Assembly (NCBI RefSeq): GCF_020166105.1
Contig: NZ_JAIUJY010000003.1
Location: 62,001 to 126,000 of the forward strand
DNA length: 64,000 nt
From: Blastococcus sp. LR1
GTDB taxonomy: Bacteria; Actinomycetota; Actinomycetes; Mycobacteriales; Geodermatophilaceae
Direction: 5' to 3'
Position numbers and translations under genes: made by a program. Shown here in pieces: positions 55,023 through 63,159 of the stretch. Position 1 is the first letter of the stretch. Every line of letters starts with the position of its first letter. The notes under the pieces are model-generated. The model saw nothing but the letters and a program-made list of their open reading frames with translations. It was not told where the DNA came from and searched no databases.

Positions 55023-56315
55023 ATGGCAGGAGAGCCCGGGCAGGACGACGTCCTGCCCGACGGGGCCACCCCCGCCGACCCGCCGGTGGTACAGCCGGCG
55101 CCGGCCGGACTGCCCCGCTGGCTGCTCCTCGTCGGTGGCGTCGCCGCCGCCGCGATCGCGATCGCCGGCCTGCAGGCCGTGGCCTGGCTCGTCGCGCCGG
55201 TGTTCATGGCGCTCGTTGTCGTCATCGCACTGGCGCCGGTGCAGAGCTGGCTGCGGCGGATCGGGGCGCCCCGCTGGGTGGCCACCTCGGTGCTGCTCCT
55301 GCTGGTGTGGGCGGTGCTGCTCGGCTTCGTCGCGCTGCTCGTCGTCTCCGTCGCGCAGTTCGCCGCCCTGCTGCCCGACTACGCCGACCAGGCGGAAGTA
55401 CTGATCAACGACGTCGTCGCCGACCTGAACAACCGGGGCATCGTCTCCGGTCAGGTCTCGGACCTCGTCCGGCAGATCGACTACAGCTCGCTGGTCGGCC
55501 TGGCCACCGACCTGCTGGCCCGGCTGACCAGCGCGGCCTCGACGCTGGTCCTGCTGCTCTCGGCGCTGGTGTTCATGGCGATCGAGTCCGGCGGCTTCAG
55601 CCGGCGCATGGCCCTCGTCGCCGCCGAGCGGCCGCACCTGCCGGTGGCGCTCACCCTCTTCACCCGCGGGACGCGCAGCTACCTGCTGGTCAGCACGGTG
55701 TTCGGCGCGATCGTGGCGGTCGGCGACACCATCGCGCTCGTGTGGCTGGACGTGCCCGCCGCCCCGCTGTGGGGCCTGCTCGCATTCATCACCAACTACG
55801 TGCCCAACATCGGCTTCGTCCTGGGCGTGGCGCCGCCCGCGGTGCTCGGGCTGCTCGCCGGCGGGTGGGGCGAGTTCGTCGCGATCCTGATCGTCTACTC
55901 GCTGCTGAACTTCGTCGTCCAGACGCTCGTCCAGCCGCGCTTCGTGGGTGACTCCGTCGGCCTCTCGATGACCGTCACCTTCATCGCGCTGCTCTTCTGG
56001 AGCTGGGTGCTCGGTGCGCTGGGCGCGCTGCTGGCCATCCCGCTCACGCTGCTGGTCAAGGCGCTGCTCGTAGACGTCGATCCGCGGGGCCACTGGCTCG
56101 ACGCGCTGCTGCGCGAGGAACCCCGGGCGCCGCGGACGATGCGCGCCCGCCGCCGGATGGCCATGCGGCACGCGACGCTGGCCTCGATGCGCCGGCTGCA
56201 GCACCACCCGAGCAGGCGCTCGGCGGCCGCGGAGGTCGATGTGCCCGAGAGCGAGCTGCCCGTGGTCGAGGCCCCCGAGGTCCAGCCCGAGACCGTGGAC
56301 GCGGAGCGCCGCTGA
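55023..56315 (+). CDS. AI-2E-family (UPF0118) permease, copy 2
   Basis: A 430-residue membrane protein paralogous to the permease at 50165. Segments include VAWLVAPVFMALVVVIALAP, AQFAALLPDYADQAEVLIND, AFITNYVPNIGFVLGVAPPA and VVQTLVQPRFVGDSVGLSMT, which are the family signatures. It differs in having a longer basic C-terminal tail (RTMRARRRMAMRHATLASMR then an acidic end). Strong GAGGGGAGG site before ATG 55023. The substrate is unknown. Confidence 0.85.
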   Translation: MAGEPGQDDVLPDGATPADPPVVQPAPAGLPRWLLLVGGVAAAAIAIAGLQAVAWLVAPVFMALVVVIALAPVQSWLRRIGAPRWVATSVLLLLVWAVLLGFVALLVVSVAQFAALLPDYADQAEVLINDVVADLNNRGIVSGQVSDLVRQIDYSSLVGLATDLLARLTSAASTLVLLLSALVFMAIESGGFSRRMALVAAERPHLPVALTLFTRGTRSYLLVSTVFGAIVAVGDTIALVWLDVPAAPLWGLLAFITNYVPNIGFVLGVAPPAVLGLLAGGWGEFVAILIVYSLLNFVVQTLVQPRFVGDSVGLSMTVTFIALLFWSWVLGALGALLAIPLTLLVKALLVDVDPRGHWLDALLREEPRAPRTMRARRRMAMRHATLASMRRLQHHPSRRSAAAEVDVPESELPVVEAPEVQPETVDAERR

Positions 56316-56332
56316 GCCAGGAAGCCGTCGTC

Positions 56333-56680
56333 ATGGTCGGGCTCCAAGGCGCGGGCAAGAGCACCTGGGTGGCCGCCCACCTCGCCCGGACCCACGTCGT
56401 CGTGAGCAAGGACCACTGGCCGCGGGCCCGGAAGCGCGAGGCGCGGCAGCAGCGGGTGGTGGCCGAGCTGCTGGCAGCCGGGCACAGCGTCGTCGTGGAC
56501 AACACGAACCCCTCGCCGGCGGAACGGGCGCCCCTGGTGGCCCTGGCGAGGCAGGCCGGCGTGCCGGTGCGGGCGGTGTGGCTGGATCCGCCACCCGGGC
56601 GCGCTTCGTGCCGCCGTCGGTCGAGGAGGGATTCGACCGGGTCGACGTCGTCCGGTAGGGGGCAGCTCCGGACCTTGTGA
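56333..56680 (+). pseudogene. Broken P-loop (AAA_33) kinase-like protein
   Basis: The N-terminal ~85 codons encode a normal small ATPase (MVGLQGAGKSTWVAAHLA with Walker A, VVVSKDHWPRARKRE, AAGHSVVVDNTNPSPAERA, VPVRAVWLDPP). After WLDPP the frame turns to low-complexity Arg/Ser. The expected C-terminus resumes in another frame at ARFVPPSVEEGFDRVDVV, ending at a stop at 56658. About 25-30 codons between these parts, which normally hold the lid arginines, are missing. An internal deletion with frameshift is the simplest explanation. Residues of polynucleotide-kinase-like function are therefore lost. Confidence 0.75.
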
Positions 56681-56775
56681 CCGGCGCCGCAACCGGCGGC
56701 CGTAACGTGTCGGGCGCAGCTCGCCGCGCACCGGATCTCCGGTGACCGCCGGCATTCGACCTGAAGGGAACTCAC

Positions 56776-57552
56776 ATGAGCGAGGCAGGCACCACGGGGG
56801 CACCGTCCCGCGTGGCCATCGTGACCGGCGCGGCCCGGGGCATCGGCGCGGCGACCGCCATCCGGCTGGCCCAGGACGGCTTCGCCGTCGCCGTCCTCGA
56901 CCTGGACGAGGGCGCCGCGAAGGCGACCGTCGAGGCCATCGAGTCCGCGGGTGGCAAGGCGCTGGCCGTGGGCGCCGACGTCAGCGACTCCGCGGCGGTC
57001 GAGGCCGCCGTCGAGCGCATCGCCAGCGAGCTGGGCGCGCCGACCGTGCTGGTCAACAACGCCGGCGTGCTCCGCGACAACATGCTGTTCAAGATGTCGG
57101 ACTCCGACTGGGACATCGTCATGAACGTGCACCTGCGTGGTGCCTTCCTCATGACCCGTGCCGCCCAGAAGCACATGATCGACCAGAAGTTCGGCCGGAT
57201 CGTGAACCTCTCCAGCACCTCCGCGCTGGGCAACCGCGGTCAGGCCAACTACTCCACCGCCAAGGCCGGTCTGCAGGGCTTCACCAAGACCCTCGCCATC
57301 GAGCTGGGCAAGTTCGGCGTCACCGCCAACGCGATCGCCCCGGGCTTCATCCAGACCGAGATGACCAAGGCGACGGCCGACCGCATGGGCGTGCCGTTCG
57401 ACGACTTCATCAAGGGCGCCGCCTCGATGATCCCGGTGGCCCGAGTCGGCCAGCCCGAGGACATCGCGCACCTGGTCTCGTTCTTCGTGAGCGAGGGTGC
57501 CGGCTTCATCTCCGGCCAGGTCGTCTACGCCGCCGGTGGCCCCAAGGCGTAA
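56776..57552 (+). CDS. Short-chain dehydrogenase/reductase, FabG-like
   Basis: A 258-residue SDR: cofactor motif VTGAARGIGAATAIRLA (about residues 17-33), VLVNNAG, and the active site NLSSTSALGNRGQANYSTAK, with Tyr and Lys four apart. PGFIQTEMTKAT follows, as in 3-oxoacyl-ACP/CoA reductases. The C-terminal part contains an insert DRMGVPFDDFIKGAASMI. It is followed by a terminator and a crotonase, so the two may share a beta-oxidation-type role but are separate transcripts. Good GAAGG site before the ATG. Confidence 0.87.
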   Translation: MSEAGTTGAPSRVAIVTGAARGIGAATAIRLAQDGFAVAVLDLDEGAAKATVEAIESAGGKALAVGADVSDSAAVEAAVERIASELGAPTVLVNNAGVLRDNMLFKMSDSDWDIVMNVHLRGAFLMTRAAQKHMIDQKFGRIVNLSSTSALGNRGQANYSTAKAGLQGFTKTLAIELGKFGVTANAIAPGFIQTEMTKATADRMGVPFDDFIKGAASMIPVARVGQPEDIAHLVSFFVSEGAGFISGQVVYAAGGPKA

Positions 57553-57573
57553 CCAGCGTTCCCAGCACGTCAC

Positions 57574-57606
57574 AGGGCCGGGCAGCCGAATAGGCTGCCT
57601 GGCCCT
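57574..57606 (+). terminator. Terminator between SDR and crotonase
   Basis: Fourteen-base stem, arms 57574-57587 and 57593-57606 (AGGGCCGGGCAGCC side), with one G-T pair and a GAATA loop. Confidence 0.8.
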
Positions 57607-57626
57607 GACCAATTTCCGGAGGTCCC

Positions 57627-58394
57627 GTGTCCGAGCAGCCCGTCCTCGTCGAGCGCCGCGGTGCGGTGCAGGTGATCACGATCAACCGCCCGCAGGCCAA
57701 GAACGCCCTCGACGCCGCCGTCGCGCGGGACGTCGCCGCCGCTGTCGACGAGCTGGACGGCTCCGACGACCTCCGCGCCGGCGTGCTCACCGGGGCCGGG
57801 GGCTTCTTCTCCGCAGGGATGGACCTCAAGGCGTTCCTCCGCGGCGAGACGCCGGCCATCGAGGGGCGCGGGCTGTGCGGCATCACGAAGACCCCGCCGC
57901 GGAAGCCGCTGATCGCCGCGGTCGAGGGCGGGGCGCTGGCCGGCGGCTTCGAGCTGGTGCTCGCCTGCGACCTCGTCGTGGCCGGGCGCGGGGCCCGCTT
58001 CGGCGTTCCCGAGGTCAAGCGCTCGCTGATCGCGGCCGGGGGAGCGGCGCTGCTCCTGCCGCAGCGGATGCCGCGGGCGGTGGCGCTGGAGCTGCTGCTC
58101 ACCGGCGACCCCATGGACGCCGAGCGTGCCGCGGCCGTCGGCCTGGTGAACCAGCTGGTCGACGACGGCGGAGCCGTCGACGCCGCCGTCGCGCTGGCGG
58201 AGCGGATCGCGGCGAACGGACCGCTGGCCGTCGCGGCGACCAAGCAGGTCGTGCTGTCCATGCCGTCGTGGACGCCGGAGGAGATGTGGGACCGGCAGGA
58301 CGAGATCGTGCGCCCGGTGTTCGCCTCCGAGGACGCCCGCGAGGGGTCGACGGCGTTCGCAGAGCGTCGGGAGCCCGTGTGGCGCGGCCGCTGA
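57627..58394 (+). CDS. Enoyl-CoA hydratase (crotonase) family protein
   Basis: A 255-residue crotonase with oxyanion-hole motifs GAGGFFSAGMDLKAFL (about residues 56-71) and VEGGALAGGFELVLACDL (about 98-115), and GVPEVKRSLIAAGGAALLLP, with the Glu in PEV at the catalytic acid position. Likely hydrates enoyl-CoA; the physiological chain is unknown. The GTG start has GGAGG five bases upstream. A TetR gene with double operator follows 65 bases downstream. Confidence 0.87.
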   Translation: MSEQPVLVERRGAVQVITINRPQAKNALDAAVARDVAAAVDELDGSDDLRAGVLTGAGGFFSAGMDLKAFLRGETPAIEGRGLCGITKTPPRKPLIAAVEGGALAGGFELVLACDLVVAGRGARFGVPEVKRSLIAAGGAALLLPQRMPRAVALELLLTGDPMDAERAAAVGLVNQLVDDGGAVDAAVALAERIAANGPLAVAATKQVVLSMPSWTPEEMWDRQDEIVRPVFASEDAREGSTAFAERREPVWRGR

Positions 58395-58404
58395 CCCGGT
58401 GACG

Positions 58405-58438
58405 CGTTGCACACCGTGCAACGTTGCACAGTGTGCAA
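58405..58438. promoter_or_regulatory. Double operator of the TetR regulator
   Basis: Two adjacent inverted repeats: CGTTGCAC-ACC-GTGCAACG (58405-58423) and TTGCACA-G-TGTGCAA (58424-58438), both with a TTGCAC half-site. The second contains a possible -35 TTGCAC (58424-58429) with TGTAGT at 58448-58453 as -10, so binding by the TetR protein would block its own promoter. Confidence 0.8.
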
Positions 58439-58459
58439 GGAATCTGCTGTAGTGGGTCG

Positions 58460-59062
58460 GTGACCGAACCCGGCCTGCGAGAGCGCAAGAAGCAGGACAC
58501 CAGGGCCGCCCTCTCCGCGGCGACCCTGGAGCTCGCGCTCGAGCACGGCCTCGGCGCGGTGACGGTGGAGCAGATCGCGGCGCGTGCCGGCGTCTCCTAC
58601 CGGACGTTCTTCAACTACTTCTCCGGCAAGGAGGAGGCGCTGCTGCGGCCCGACGGCGCCGGTCTGCTCTTCGCTCCGCGTCTGCAGGAGCAGGACCCCG
58701 CGTTGCCGCCGCTGGAGGCGGCGCGGCGGGCGCTGGGGGACCACCTCGCCGCCCTGGACGCCGACTCGGAGGGCTGGCGCCTGCGGCTCACCGTGCTCGC
58801 CGCCGCGCCCGAGGTCCTGCCGCGGCTGGTCGAGCTCGGCTCCGCCGGAGAGCGCGAGATGACCGAGGCGCTGGCCGAGCGCACGGGCCTGGACGCCGAC
58901 CGCGATGTCTATCCGGCGCTGCTGGCCGCGGTGCTCGGCTGCGCTCTGCGGGTCAGCCTGACCCGCTGGCACGCCACGGGCGAGGAGCGGCCCCTGGCTG
59001 CGCTGTTCGACGAGGTTGTCGACGTCCTCGCCGCGGGCCTGCCCGCTCCGCGCACCGACTGA
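58460..59062 (+). CDS. TetR-family transcriptional repressor
   Basis: A 200-residue regulator. The N-terminal HTH (QDTRAALSAATLELALEHGL, VEQIAARAGVSYRTFFNYFS, about residues 12-58) is complete; the C-terminal ligand domain is helical and hydrophobic. The GTG at 58460 is preferred: the predicted transcript starts there, while the ATG at 58424 lies inside the operator. It is upstream of the 14-helix MFS efflux pump, its probable target. Inducer unknown. Confidence 0.88.
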   Translation: MTEPGLRERKKQDTRAALSAATLELALEHGLGAVTVEQIAARAGVSYRTFFNYFSGKEEALLRPDGAGLLFAPRLQEQDPALPPLEAARRALGDHLAALDADSEGWRLRLTVLAAAPEVLPRLVELGSAGEREMTEALAERTGLDADRDVYPALLAAVLGCALRVSLTRWHATGEERPLAALFDEVVDVLAAGLPAPRTD

Positions 59063-59128
59063 TCCCGCACACACCCTGACCCCCCGGCGGCCGATCGCCG
59101 TCCGGGAACCGAAGCACCGAGGAGAACC

Positions 59129-60724
59129 GTGTCCACGTCCGTCGAACCCGCTTCCGCGGCGACCCCGCCCGGCGGGGACCCCGCGGTGGCCGCGCCGATG
59201 ACGCAGAAGGAGGTGCTCCAGGCACTCTCCGGTCTGTTCATGGGCATGTTCGTGGCCATCCTGGCCGCGACCATCGTGTCCAACGCCCTGCCGGTGATCA
59301 TCCCCGAGATCGGCGGCAGCCAGTCGATCTACACCTGGGTGGTCACCGCCGAGCTGCTGGCGCTGACGGTCACGGTTCCGCTGTGGGGCAAGCTGGCAGA
59401 CCTGTTCAGCCAGAAGCTGCTGCTGCAGATCTCCTTCGGGCTGTTCGTGGCCGGCTCGCTGCTCGCCGGGTTCTCGCAGGACACCACCACGCTGATCATC
59501 GCCCGGGTGCTCCAGGGGATGGGCGCCGGTGGCCTCACCGCCCTGGTCCAGATCGTGATGGCGGCGATGATCCCGCCGCGCGAGCTCGGCCGGTACGCCG
59601 GTGTGTTCGGCGCGATCTTCGCGACCGCCACCGTCGGTGGCCCGCTGATCGGTGGCCTCATCGTCGACACCGAGTGGCTGGGCTGGCGGTACTGCTTCCT
59701 GCTGGGTGTCCCGTTCACCCTCCTGGCGATGGTCCTGGTCCAGCGCACCCTGAAGCTGCCTGCCGTTCCGCGCCGCACGGCCTCCATCGACTGGTGGGGC
59801 GCCCTGCTGATCACCGGTGGCGTGAGCCTGCTGCTCATCTGGATCACCTTCGCCGGTGACAAGTACGACTGGGTCTCTCTCGAGACCGCGCTCATGGTCG
59901 GCGGCACCGTCGTCCTGCTGGCCCTGGCCGTGTTCGTCGAGTCGAAGGTGTCCGAGCCGGTCATCCCGCTGGACATCTTCCGCAGCCGCACGGTCACGTT
60001 GTCGGTCGTCGCCAGCGCGCTGGTCGGCGTGGCGATGTTCGGCGGCACAGTGTTCCTGGCCCAGTACCTGCAGGTCTCGCTCGGCTACTCGCCGACCGAG
60101 TCCGGTCTGCTGACCCTCCCGCTCGTCGGCGGTCTGCTGGTGTCCTCCACCGTCGCCGGGGCGCTGATCACCAAGACCGGCAGGTGGAAGGGCTGGCTGG
60201 TCGCCGGCGGCGTGCTGATGGTCATCGGTTTCGGCCTGTTCTCGACCATCGACGCGCAGACCTCGCCGTGGATCCTGGGCGTCTACATGGCCGTCCTCGG
60301 CGCCGGTGTCGGTGCGCTCATGCAGAACCTGGTCCTGGCCGCGCAGAACGACGTCCCGGCCCACGAGCTGGGCGCGGCCACCTCGGTGGTCTCGTTCTTC
60401 CGCAGCCTGGGCGGCACGATCGGCGTCAGCGTGCTCGGCGCGCTGCTGGCCACCCGGGTGGCCGACGACCTGGCCGTCCTCGGCCCAGTGGAGGGCGGCG
60501 GCGAGGCCGCGGCCCCGGACATGTCGGCGTTGCCGGCCGAGGTGCGCGAGCTGATCCAGAACGCCTACGCCGACGCGACGGCGGAGCTGTTCCTCATCGC
60601 CGTCCCGCTGGCCGCACTGGCGCTGGTCACGGTGCTGTTCATCAAGGAGAAGGCGCTCAAGACGACGTCGGGTGCGCAGCGCCTGGCCGAGGAGCAGGGC
60701 GCCGCGCAGCTGCCGCTGCACTGA
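59129..60724 (+). CDS. MFS drug efflux transporter, DHA2 (EmrB/QacA) family
   Basis: A 531-residue 14-helix transporter. Helix 1 FVAILAATIVSNALPVIIPE carries the DHA2 asparagine/leucine pattern; WGKLADLFSQKLLLQISF is the loop 2-3 motif; GMGAGGLTALVQIVMAAMIP and GPLIGGLIVDTEWLGWRYCF are the helix 5 antiporter motif C region. It exports hydrophobic compounds, probably under the TetR protein encoded 66 bases upstream. GTG start behind GAGGAGA; a strong terminator follows. Confidence 0.9.
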   Translation: MSTSVEPASAATPPGGDPAVAAPMTQKEVLQALSGLFMGMFVAILAATIVSNALPVIIPEIGGSQSIYTWVVTAELLALTVTVPLWGKLADLFSQKLLLQISFGLFVAGSLLAGFSQDTTTLIIARVLQGMGAGGLTALVQIVMAAMIPPRELGRYAGVFGAIFATATVGGPLIGGLIVDTEWLGWRYCFLLGVPFTLLAMVLVQRTLKLPAVPRRTASIDWWGALLITGGVSLLLIWITFAGDKYDWVSLETALMVGGTVVLLALAVFVESKVSEPVIPLDIFRSRTVTLSVVASALVGVAMFGGTVFLAQYLQVSLGYSPTESGLLTLPLVGGLLVSSTVAGALITKTGRWKGWLVAGGVLMVIGFGLFSTIDAQTSPWILGVYMAVLGAGVGALMQNLVLAAQNDVPAHELGAATSVVSFFRSLGGTIGVSVLGALLATRVADDLAVLGPVEGGGEAAAPDMSALPAEVRELIQNAYADATAELFLIAVPLAALALVTVLFIKEKALKTTSGAQRLAEEQGAAQLPLH

Positions 60725-60739
60725 GCTGCAGCGGCATAG

Positions 60740-60776
60740 AGGGGCCACGACCGGCGTTCGTCCGGTCGTGGCCCCT
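60740..60776 (+). terminator. Intrinsic terminator after the MFS pump
   Basis: Perfect 15-base stem AGGGGCCACGACCGG and its complement (60740-60754 and 60762-60776) with a seven-base loop, then a T-rich run TTCTCCTTT. It is the only hairpin in the window followed by a clear T-rich tract. The GTG start of the next gene lies in its right arm. Confidence 0.88.
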
Positions 60777-61391
60777 TCTCCTTTCCGCCTGCTGGTCCTC
60801 GGTGACTCGATCGCGTACGGCACCGGGGCGTCGCGGTCCGAGGACACGATCGGACGCCGGCTCGCCACCGAGCTCACCGCCGACGGGTTCGACGTCGACC
60901 TGCACGTCCTCGCCGTCCCCGGAGCGGTGTCCGCGGACCTGGCGGCGCAGGTACGCCGCGCCGTGCCGCTGGAGCCCGACCTGGCGCTGGTCGTGATCGG
61001 CGCGAACGACCTGGCCCGCTTCGTGCCCGCGCCGCAGGCCACCGCCGCGCTCGGAGCTGCAGTCACTGCACTGAGAGCCACGGGCAGCGACGTCGTCGTC
61101 GTCCCGGCCCCGGACATGTCGATGGTGCCGTTCGTCCCGCCGGGCCTCCGGCCGCTGGTGCGGGGAGCCTGCGCGGTGCTGCAGCAGAGCCAGACGCGGG
61201 TGGCCGGGGCCGGCGGCGCCACCGTGGCGCCGGTCGTGGCGGACCTGGCAGCGGCGTTCGTGGCGGACCCGGCGCTGTTCTCCGCGGACCGGTTCCACCC
61301 GTCGTCCGCCGGCTACGCCCGGATCAGCCGCGCTCTGGCTCCGTACGTCCTCGAGGTGGCCCGGGCGCGACGGGACGAGGCAGCAGCCTGA
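60768..61391 (+). CDS. SGNH/GDSL-type esterase
   Basis: A 207-residue hydrolase with the four SGNH blocks: LLVLGDSIAYGTGASR (Ser at about residue 13), AVPGAVSADLAAQ (Gly), VVIGANDLARF (Asn) and SADRFHPSSAGYA (Asp/His). No signal peptide, so it is probably cytoplasmic. The only plausible start is GTG at 60768, which is buried in the right arm of the MFS terminator; no ribosome site is visible. Translation could depend on how that hairpin folds. Confidence 0.82.
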   Translation: MAPSPFRLLVLGDSIAYGTGASRSEDTIGRRLATELTADGFDVDLHVLAVPGAVSADLAAQVRRAVPLEPDLALVVIGANDLARFVPAPQATAALGAAVTALRATGSDVVVVPAPDMSMVPFVPPGLRPLVRGACAVLQQSQTRVAGAGGATVAPVVADLAAAFVADPALFSADRFHPSSAGYARISRALAPYVLEVARARRDEAAA

Positions 61392-61406
61392 CCCTCGACC
61401 TGAGGT

Positions 61407-62570
61407 TCAGGTGGGCGCGAAGGCGGGTCGCCGCAGTGCTGCGGGTTCGGCGAACCGGGTGATCACCGGCCCGGCCACCGCGAGGATCAGCACGTAGCCG
61501 GTCGCGATCGGCCCCACCTCGGCGATTCCGGCCGTCACCGCCAGCCCGGCGATGACGATGGAGAACTCGCCGCGGGCCACGAGCGCGGTGCCGGCGCGCA
61601 GCCGGCCGGGAACGGCGACCCCGTCCCGCCGGGCGGCGAACCAGCCGGTGCCCATCTTCGTGGCGGTGGAGACCACCGCCAGGGCCAGCGCGGCGGGGAG
61701 GACCGGCAGGATCGCGCCCGGATCGGTGGCGAAGCCGAAGGCCACGAAGAAGAGAGCGGCGAAGAGATCCCGCAGCGGCGCCAGGATGGCCCGGGCCCGT
61801 TCGGCGAACGACGCCGGCAGCGCCAGCCCGACCAGGAAGGCGCCGACCGCCGCAGAGGCCCCCATCGCCTGCGCACCGCCGGCGACGAGCAGGGTGAGCC
61901 CGACGAGGCGCAGCAGCACCTGCTCGTCGTCGTCGTGGCTGAGCAGCCGGCCGAGCCGGTGACCGTGCCGCTGCGCCGCGAAGAGCACCAGGACCACGGC
62001 GCCGACGGCGAGGCCGACGCCGGCGATCGCCGCGGTCGGGCCCGACCCCGCCAGGGCGACCACCAGCAGCGGCAGGAACAGCGCCATCGCCAGGTCCTCG
62101 AGCACCAGGACGGCGAGCACGGCCGGCGTCTCGCGGTTGGCCAGTCGGCCCAGGTCGCCGAGCAGCCGCGCCACGATCCCCGACGACGAGATCCAGGTGA
62201 CGCCGGCCAGCGCCAGCGCACCTTCCCAGGGGAGCCCGAGCATCAACCCGGCGACGAAGCCCGGTGGCGCGTTGAGCACCAGGTCGACGACGCCGGAGGG
62301 CGCGTGCCGCCGGAAGGAGCTGAACAGCTCGGTGGCCGAGAACTCCAGGCCCAGGGTCAGCAGCAGGAGCACCACGCCGATCTCGGCCGCGGCGGTGAGG
62401 AACGGCTCGGCGGTGTCGAGGGGCGCCAGGCCACCGTTGCCGACGGCCAGCGCCGCCAGGAGCACGAACGGGACGGGGGAGAGGCCCAGCCGTCGGGCGA
62501 GGATGCCGAGCAGCGAGAGCCCGGCGAACAGCAGGCCGAGCTCGACCAGCAGCGCGGCGACGTGGTCCAC
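61407..62570 (-). CDS. Cation:proton antiporter, CPA2/KhtU-like membrane subunit
   Basis: A 387-residue protein with about 11-12 membrane helices typical of the Kef/CPA2 family: GVVLLLLTLGLEFSATELF, VTWISSSGIVARLLGDLGRL (helix 5 unwound region), VLVLEDLAMALFLPLLVV (ED motif for ion binding), GAFLVGLALPASF, and ARGEFSIVIAGLAVTAG. It exchanges K+ or Na+ for H+. It is preceded by a TrkA-C-type regulatory gene five bases away, matching the KhtTU pair of Bacillus. GTG start. Confidence 0.87.
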   Translation of the reverse strand: MDHVAALLVELGLLFAGLSLLGILARRLGLSPVPFVLLAALAVGNGGLAPLDTAEPFLTAAAEIGVVLLLLTLGLEFSATELFSSFRRHAPSGVVDLVLNAPPGFVAGLMLGLPWEGALALAGVTWISSSGIVARLLGDLGRLANRETPAVLAVLVLEDLAMALFLPLLVVALAGSGPTAAIAGVGLAVGAVVLVLFAAQRHGHRLGRLLSHDDDEQVLLRLVGLTLLVAGGAQAMGASAAVGAFLVGLALPASFAERARAILAPLRDLFAALFFVAFGFATDPGAILPVLPAALALAVVSTATKMGTGWFAARRDGVAVPGRLRAGTALVARGEFSIVIAGLAVTAGIAEVGPIATGYVLILAVAGPVITRFAEPAALRRPAFAPT

Positions 62571-62575
62571 GCGGG

Positions 62576-63070
62576 CTACTCGCGGCCGGTGAGGCGGTGC
62601 TCGAGCTGCGCCAGCCCGGCGCCGGATCCGATCACCACCAGCACGTCGCCGCCGCGCAGGACGTCCTCCGGCCCCGGGGAGGGGACGACGTCGGCGCCGC
62701 GGACCAGGGCGACGATGGAACAGCCGGTGAGGGTGCGGGCCCGGGTGTCCCCGAGCGGTCGGCCGTCGAACGGCGAGCCCGGGGTGATCCCGAGCCGCGC
62801 CGACTGCAGGCCCGGGACCTCCTTGGAGAGGTCGGCGAAGCGCTGGGTCAGCCGCGGGGCGCCCAGGACCTCGGCGACGGCGTCGGCCTCGTCCGGGCTG
62901 AGCCGGAACATGCCCTGGGCCCGGTCGGGGTCACGCCGGTCGTAGACGGCGATCTCCGCGCCGCCCTCCCGCTGCACCACGATGCCCAGCATCTGCCCGG
63001 AGGCGCACCGCATCTCGTAACGGACGCCGACACCGGGCAGCAGGGTCTCCTCGAGGTCCACGACGGGCAT
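62576..63070 (-). CDS. Antiporter regulatory subunit, KhtT-like with TrkA-C domain
   Basis: A 164-residue cytoplasmic subunit. The N-terminal half (LEETLLPGVGVRYEMRCASG, QREGGAEIAVYDRRD) resembles the KhtT N-terminal domain and the C-terminal ~80 residues (LGITPGSPFDGRPLGD, SIVALVRGADVVPSPGPEDV, GGDVLVVIGSG) are a TrkA-C (RCK C) ligand-binding domain. It would gate the antiporter encoded five bases downstream, in response to pH or a nucleotide such as c-di-AMP (family knowledge). Start ATG 63070 lies just after three short tandem repeats. Confidence 0.85.
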   Translation of the reverse strand: MPVVDLEETLLPGVGVRYEMRCASGQMLGIVVQREGGAEIAVYDRRDPDRAQGMFRLSPDEADAVAEVLGAPRLTQRFADLSKEVPGLQSARLGITPGSPFDGRPLGDTRARTLTGCSIVALVRGADVVPSPGPEDVLRGGDVLVVIGSGAGLAQLEHRLTGRE

Positions 63071-63080
63071 CGTCGCAGAC

Positions 63081-63139
63081 GCGGGCGACACCTCCGCAGA
63101 GCGGGCGACACCTCCGCAAACGCGGGCGACACCTCCGCA
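63081..63139. repeat. Three direct repeats upstream of khtT
   Basis: The 18-base unit GCGGGCGACACCTCCGCA occurs at 63081-63098, 63101-63118 and 63122-63139, with two- and three-base spacers. Read on the minus strand each unit contains GGAGGTG, so each carries a ribosome-site-like core within the khtT leader. Confidence 0.85.
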
Positions 63140-63159
63140 GATCGCGTCGGTCCCGTCGG

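Noticed and set aside
63081..63139. CRISPR-like array
   Set aside because: Only three 18-base units with two- to three-base gaps, no spacers of normal size and no cas genes.
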